Shown one piece after another: positions 31,348 to 34,976 of a stretch of DNA of 34,976 bases. Each line of letters opens with the position of its first letter. Position 1 is the first letter of the stretch. The notes beneath the pieces were generated by a model that did no database searches, was not told where the DNA came from, and saw only the letters and a list, made by a program, of their open reading frames with translations. A program made the translations under genes and the position numbers. Source of the DNA: a bacterium (lineage in GTDB: Bacteria > Auribacterota > UBA3054 > JAPLST01); assembly GCA_026417575.1 (NCBI GenBank), contig JAOACZ010000075.1, positions 1 to 34,976 on the forward strand. Direction: 5' to 3'.

Positions 31348-32394
31348 ATGAGGAAACGAGGAGTAGCGCAGACGGCGACGCTGGACGACATAGCGCGGCG
31401 GGCGCGGGTGGCGGTGTCGACGGTGTCGCGTGCGTTGAATCCGCGGACGCAGGGGCGGATAAGTGCGGCAACGCGGGAGCGGGTGGAGCGGTGGGCGGAG
31501 CGGTTGGGGTACCAGCCGAACCGGAGTGCGCGGGCGCTGAGTCGTGGGGGATCGGACACGATCGCGGTGGTGGTTCCGGTGAGTGCGCATTTTGCGGTGA
31601 GTGAGTATTATGCGCGCGTGATTTTGGGAGCGGCGTCGGCGTTCGCGGAGCATGGTTTGGATGTGAAGCTACATCTGCTGCGGCGGGGGGAGGCGCGCGA
31701 AGGGTTTGTCCGGATTGCGCGGCGATTAGGAGTGGATGGTTTGTTGATTGCGGGGGTAGCGATGCGGGATCGGTTTGGGGAGGAGCGCGAGGCACCTAGG
31801 ATACCAGTTGTGATGATAAACAGTTACGAGGATGCGCGGGTGACGACGGTGGATGCAGACAATGTTGCGGGAGGGGCGTTAGCAGCGGAGTACTTGTTAG
31901 GGCGGGGGCATCGGCGGTTGGGAATGCTGGCGGGGCCGGAGGATTCGTATGATGCGTTGCATCGGCTACTCGGATTTGCCCGGCGGCTGCGGGAGGCACG
32001 GGTGAAGTTACCGAACAAGTGGTGCGTGCACAGCATGTTTGGCGAGGAGGAGGGCGCGGAGGCGATGCGGCGGATTTTGCGGCAGGGGGAGTGGCCAACG
32101 GCTGTATTTTGCGCGAATGACGAGTTAGCGCTGGGGGCGTTGCGGGCGTTGCGGGAAGCGAAAGTGCGGTGTCCGGAGGACGTGTCACTGATAGGATTTG
32201 ACAATTTTGCGGCGAGCGAGCACGCGGAGCCGCCGCTGACGACGATTGCGCAACCGATTGACCGGATTGTGACGACGGCGGTAGAGCTGCTGGTGGGGCA
32301 GTTGCGGGGGCGACAAGAAGTGCTGCGGGTGTTATTGCCGGTGGAGTTGATTGAGCGGGGCTCGGTGCGGCGGGTGGAGCAGGGGGAGACATGA
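31348..32394 (+). CDS. LacI-family transcriptional regulator
   Basis: A 348-residue repressor. Residues 9-65 are the LacI-type HTH with hinge: ATLDDIARRARVAVSTVSRALN (recognition helix at VSTVSRALN), then GYQPNRSARALSRGGSDTIAVVVP with the conserved hinge Ala-Arg-Ala-Leu that inserts Leu into a central CG step. Residues 66-340 are the periplasmic-binding-protein-like ligand domain: VVMINSYEDARVTTVDADNVAGGALAAEYLLGRGHRRLGMLAG, FCANDELALGALRALREA and DVSLIGFDNFAASEHAEPPLTTI. ATG 31348 has GAGGGG seven bases upstream. It is divergent from the glycosidase genes and overlaps the binding-protein gene by an ATGA, so it likely senses the imported sugar and controls both units. Confidence 0.94.
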   Translation: MRKRGVAQTATLDDIARRARVAVSTVSRALNPRTQGRISAATRERVERWAERLGYQPNRSARALSRGGSDTIAVVVPVSAHFAVSEYYARVILGAASAFAEHGLDVKLHLLRRGEAREGFVRIARRLGVDGLLIAGVAMRDRFGEEREAPRIPVVMINSYEDARVTTVDADNVAGGALAAEYLLGRGHRRLGMLAGPEDSYDALHRLLGFARRLREARVKLPNKWCVHSMFGEEEGAEAMRRILRQGEWPTAVFCANDELALGALRALREAKVRCPEDVSLIGFDNFAASEHAEPPLTTIAQPIDRIVTTAVELLVGQLRGRQEVLRVLLPVELIERGSVRRVEQGET

Positions 32395-33728
32395 GGGTAA
32401 GGAGCGTGTGCTTAGCGATGGTGATGGGGCTGGTGGGTTGTGGGCGCGGCACACGAGATGGGCGTGTACACATTACTTACTGGGAGAAATGGACTGGGTT
32501 TGAAGCGGATGCGATGCAGAGAGTAGTGGATCGTTTTAACGCGTCGCAGACGGGGATTACGGTGCACTTCATGTCGATCAGCGGGATTGGACGGAAGCTG
32601 CTGATGGCGACCGCGGGGGGCAATCCGCCAGATGTAGCTGGCATTTGGTCATCGTCGCTGCCGACGTATGCAGAACACGGGGCACTCGTGGGGTTAGATG
32701 AGTATTGTCGGCGCGCGGGGATTGGGGCGGAGGATTATGTGCCGATTGTGTGGAGGATTTGTCAGTATGAGGGGCGGACGTGGGGTTTGCCGAGCACGCC
32801 AGGTTCGACGGCGCTGATTTGGAACAAGGAGATGTTTCGGCGCGCGGGGTTGGATCCGGAACGGCCACCGCGAACGATTGAGGAATTGGATGAGTACGCG
32901 GCGCGGCTGACGCGCTACGATGAGCGGAGCAACTTAGTGCATTTAGGGTTTTTGCCGACGGAACCGGGGTGGTGGAATTTTGCATGGATTTACTACTTTG
33001 GGGGGCAGGTGTGGGATGGGACAAATCGCATTTTATACGATACACCGGCGGGGCTCGCGATGTTTCGCTGGATAGCGAGCTATACGGAGAGGTATGGGTT
33101 GAACGCGCTGCAACAATTTAGTGCGGGTTTTGGGAACTTTGCGTCGCCGCAGAATGCGTTTTTAGCGGGGAAAGTGGCGATGGTGTTGCAGGGGGTGTGG
33201 ATGCACAATTTCATTGAGAAGTACGCGCCAGGGTTGGAATGGGGAGCAGCGCCATTTCCTGCGGTGGACGGTGTGGATCCGCCCGTTGTGTATACAGAGG
33301 CGGATGTGTTGGTGATTCCGCGGGGAGCAAAACATGCGGATGCCGCGTTTGAATTTATTCGATTTGTGCAGCGGCCGGAGGTGATGGAGGAGTTGTGTTT
33401 AGGGCAGCTGAAGGCGTCGCCGTTGAGGCGGGTGAGTGCAGGTTTTTTTGCGCGGCATCCGCATCCATATTTGGGGGTATTTTACCAGACGATGTGGAGC
33501 CGGCGGGCGTTTAGCACGCCGGCGTTACCGATTCATGACGAAGTGGTGCGGGAAGTGAACATTGCGGTGGATTTAGTGCGGCTGGGGCAGGTGAGCCCCG
33601 AGGCGGCGGTGCAGCAGGTGCAGAGGCGGGCGCAGCGAGCGTTGGATCGGCTATTGCGGCAGCGGGCGCGGCGCAGGGAAGGCGTGGGCAGGCTAAGTTG
33701 TGAGAGCAGCGAGGTGGGGCAGCGATGA
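32391..33728 (+). CDS. ABC transporter sugar-binding lipoprotein (family 1)
   Basis: A 445-residue extracellular solute-binding protein. VMGLVGC is a lipobox with Cys17. The start of the mature part, HITYWEKWTGFEADAMQRVVDRFN, and NPPDVAGIWSSSLPTYAEHGALVGLDEY are typical of the CUT1 family (maltose/oligosaccharide type). Aromatic-rich stretches such as EPGWWNFAWIYYFGGQVW and FLAGKVAMVLQGVWMHNF follow the family pattern and suggest sugar stacking. The last 40 residues are arginine-rich (ALDRLLRQRARRREG) and unusual. It overlaps the repressor gene and the first permease by ATGA joints. Confidence 0.92.
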   Translation: MRVRSVCLAMVMGLVGCGRGTRDGRVHITYWEKWTGFEADAMQRVVDRFNASQTGITVHFMSISGIGRKLLMATAGGNPPDVAGIWSSSLPTYAEHGALVGLDEYCRRAGIGAEDYVPIVWRICQYEGRTWGLPSTPGSTALIWNKEMFRRAGLDPERPPRTIEELDEYAARLTRYDERSNLVHLGFLPTEPGWWNFAWIYYFGGQVWDGTNRILYDTPAGLAMFRWIASYTERYGLNALQQFSAGFGNFASPQNAFLAGKVAMVLQGVWMHNFIEKYAPGLEWGAAPFPAVDGVDPPVVYTEADVLVIPRGAKHADAAFEFIRFVQRPEVMEELCLGQLKASPLRRVSAGFFARHPHPYLGVFYQTMWSRRAFSTPALPIHDEVVREVNIAVDLVRLGQVSPEAAVQQVQRRAQRALDRLLRQRARRREGVGRLSCESSEVGQR

Positions 33729-34624
33729 CAGGCAGGACGTGGAGAAAGGTGCGGAATGGGCTTTTGTTTACGTTACCGTGGACGGTTGGTTTACTGGGGT
33801 TTATCGTGTATCCTGTGGTGGCCTCGGTGTATCACAGTTTTTGTGATTATTCGGTATTGCGGCCCGCGGTGTGGATTGGGCTTGGGAACTATGTTGATTT
33901 GTTGCAGGACGAAGTGTTTTGGATAGCGCTGTGGAATACGGTGGTATTTGCCGTGGTAGCGCTTCCGTTGGGGATCGTGACAGCGATTGGGCTGGCGTTA
34001 CTGTTGAATACGAAGGTGCGCGGGGTGGTAGTGTATCGCACGATTTTCTTCATTCCATCGCTGGTACCGATGGTGACGCTGGCGATGCTCTGGATGTGGA
34101 TTTTCAACGGAAGGTATGGGATTCTGAACTATGTGCTGAACGGGGTAATGCGGTGGCTTCATTTGCCTTGGGAGGCGCCGGGATGGCTATTAGACCCGCA
34201 CTGGGCGAAGCCGGCGCTGATTTTGATGGGGTTGTGGGGCTGCGGACATGCGGTGGTGATTTTTTTGGCTGGGTTGCAGGATATTCCGGAGACATTATAC
34301 GAGGCAGCGGAAATTGACGGGGCGAATCGGTGGCAGAAGACGTGGCACGTAACGTTACCAATGTTGTCGCCGGTAATTTACTTTAACTTGATCATGGGGA
34401 TCATAGGGACTTTTCAAGTATTCGCGGTGCCGTACATAATGACGGGCGGGGGGCCTGGGCGGGCGACGTTATTTTATACGATGGCGATTTTTCAATTTGC
34501 GTTTGAGGATTTGCGGATGGGCTACGCGAGTGCAATGGCGGTGATTTTGTTTTTGATTATTGTCGGGTTAACGTGGCTGGCGACGCGGGTGTCGCGAGGG
34601 CATGTACACTATGGGGGTTTGTGA
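33725..34624 (+). CDS. CUT1 sugar ABC transporter permease (MalF/UgpA type)
   Basis: A 299-residue inner-membrane protein with six predicted helices. It begins LLFTLPWTVGLLGFIVYPVVASVYHSFCDYSVL, the usual first helix and loop. The EAA loop that contacts the ATPase reads YEAAEIDGANRWQKTWHVTLPMLSPVIYFNL near residues 195-225. It ends with a helix at LDLRMGYASAMAVILFLIIVGLTW-like sequence and a short tail. It pairs with the next permease; no ATPase gene is in the window, so a shared MsmX-type ATPase or one beyond the edge is needed. Confidence 0.94.
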   Translation: MTGRTWRKVRNGLLFTLPWTVGLLGFIVYPVVASVYHSFCDYSVLRPAVWIGLGNYVDLLQDEVFWIALWNTVVFAVVALPLGIVTAIGLALLLNTKVRGVVVYRTIFFIPSLVPMVTLAMLWMWIFNGRYGILNYVLNGVMRWLHLPWEAPGWLLDPHWAKPALILMGLWGCGHAVVIFLAGLQDIPETLYEAAEIDGANRWQKTWHVTLPMLSPVIYFNLIMGIIGTFQVFAVPYIMTGGGPGRATLFYTMAIFQFAFEDLRMGYASAMAVILFLIIVGLTWLATRVSRGHVHYGGL

Positions 34625-34976
34625 TGAAGCGGCGAGCATGGCTGTGGCATTTTGTGTTGGCACCGTTAGCGCTGATGTTCTTGTTTCCGCTGGTATGGAT
34701 GTTGAGCACGGCGCTGAAGCCGGTAGACCAGGCGATGAGCATGCCACCGGTATGGGTTCCGCGGGCGAGTTATGCGGAGGTTGAGGGGGAGCGCATGCGG
34801 GTGGTGGTGCGACGGACGAATGTGGCGGAGAGTGTGATTGTGGAGGTGGGAGGTCGTGGGCGGTTGCTGTTACCTGCGGGAGCGTACGGGGACGGGACGG
34901 CGCAGTTAGTGAGTGTGGTGGGAGGCGTGGCGCATACTAATACGGTGGCGGCGCGGTTACTCAAGCACGTGCCGGC
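34624..34976 (+). CDS. CUT1 sugar ABC transporter permease (MalG type), 5' part, cut by window end
   Basis: ATG 34624 shares its A with the TGA of the previous gene (TGATG). The 117 codons present read a first helix LAPLALMFLFPLVWMLSTALKP then MSMPPVWVPRASY, the usual N-terminus of the second CUT1 permease. In ordinary MalG proteins the next helices begin shortly after MPP-WVP. Here a polar, beta-rich stretch of about 65 residues follows (GERMRVVVRRTNVAESVIVEV, RLLLPAGAYGDG, QLVSVVGGVAHTNTVAARLL), still continuing at the edge. It should lie outside the membrane. Confidence 0.88.
   Translation, partial: MKRRAWLWHFVLAPLALMFLFPLVWMLSTALKPVDQAMSMPPVWVPRASYAEVEGERMRVVVRRTNVAESVIVEVGGRGRLLLPAGAYGDGTAQLVSVVGGVAHTNTVAARLLKHVP

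Noticed and set aside
31130-31795. - strand frame over the lacI-type gene
   Set aside because: Proline-rich shadow of a clear HTH/ligand-binding protein and of the regulatory gap.

Overview
The window looks like a GC-rich chromosome fragment from a bacterium of the PVC group, most likely Verrucomicrobiota, Kiritimatiellota or Lentisphaerota. The evidence is three proteins ending in PEP-CTERM sorting signals, secreted glycosidases with discoidin, malectin-like and PQQ-propeller domains, a fused aldolase/short-chain dehydrogenase and a CUT1 sugar transporter. The phylum is an inference from gene content; there is no rRNA here to confirm it.

Left part (1-17.6 kb), mostly housekeeping and mostly on the - strand. 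A membrane-anchored FGE-fold protein lies on + (451-1314). Two transporters (MFS and sodium:solute symporter) follow on -, with the relic of a sugar isomerase gene in front of the symporter. Next come a CAU-anticodon tRNA and an initiator tRNA with hairpins, a repeat-rich gap (4.9-5.7 kb) and ribD on +. One long operon runs from 14364 down to 6781: small unknown protein, amidase, murI, yjbQ-like, unknown, cmk, pyrD, hypB, DNA methyltransferase and a stand-alone HypF C-terminal carbamoyltransferase. Most of its joints are overlaps or gaps of a few bases. A second operon (17486 to 14505) carries purE, tsaC/sua5 and an aldolase-dehydrogenase fusion.

The junction (17.5-18.0 kb) holds a cluster of palindromic repeats. 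The base composition of the + strand switches here from C-rich to G-rich whatever the coding strand, and the asymmetric GC repeat changes orientation at the same place. This is the sign expected of a replication-origin-like skew minimum, or of a recent rearrangement breakpoint.

Right part (18-35 kb), carbohydrate use. A - strand run encodes a PQQ-propeller/PEP-CTERM protein, a GH16-like PEP-CTERM protein, an (alpha/alpha)6-like PEP-CTERM protein, a glycoamylase-like lipoprotein, a discoidin-glycosidase and a GH94 phosphorylase. Diverging from it on + are a LacI-type repressor, a sugar-binding lipoprotein and two CUT1 permeases, the last cut by the window end. Between the divergent units lies a perfect consensus promoter whose start point is covered by a perfect 16-bp LacI-type palindrome. 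The likely logic is that the surface enzymes bind and cut a beta-glucan-like polymer, the ABC importer takes up the oligosaccharides, the phosphorylase cleaves them inside the cell, and the repressor senses the sugar.

Three genes in the left part have a -10 hexamer exactly six bases before the ATG, which predicts leaderless mRNAs.
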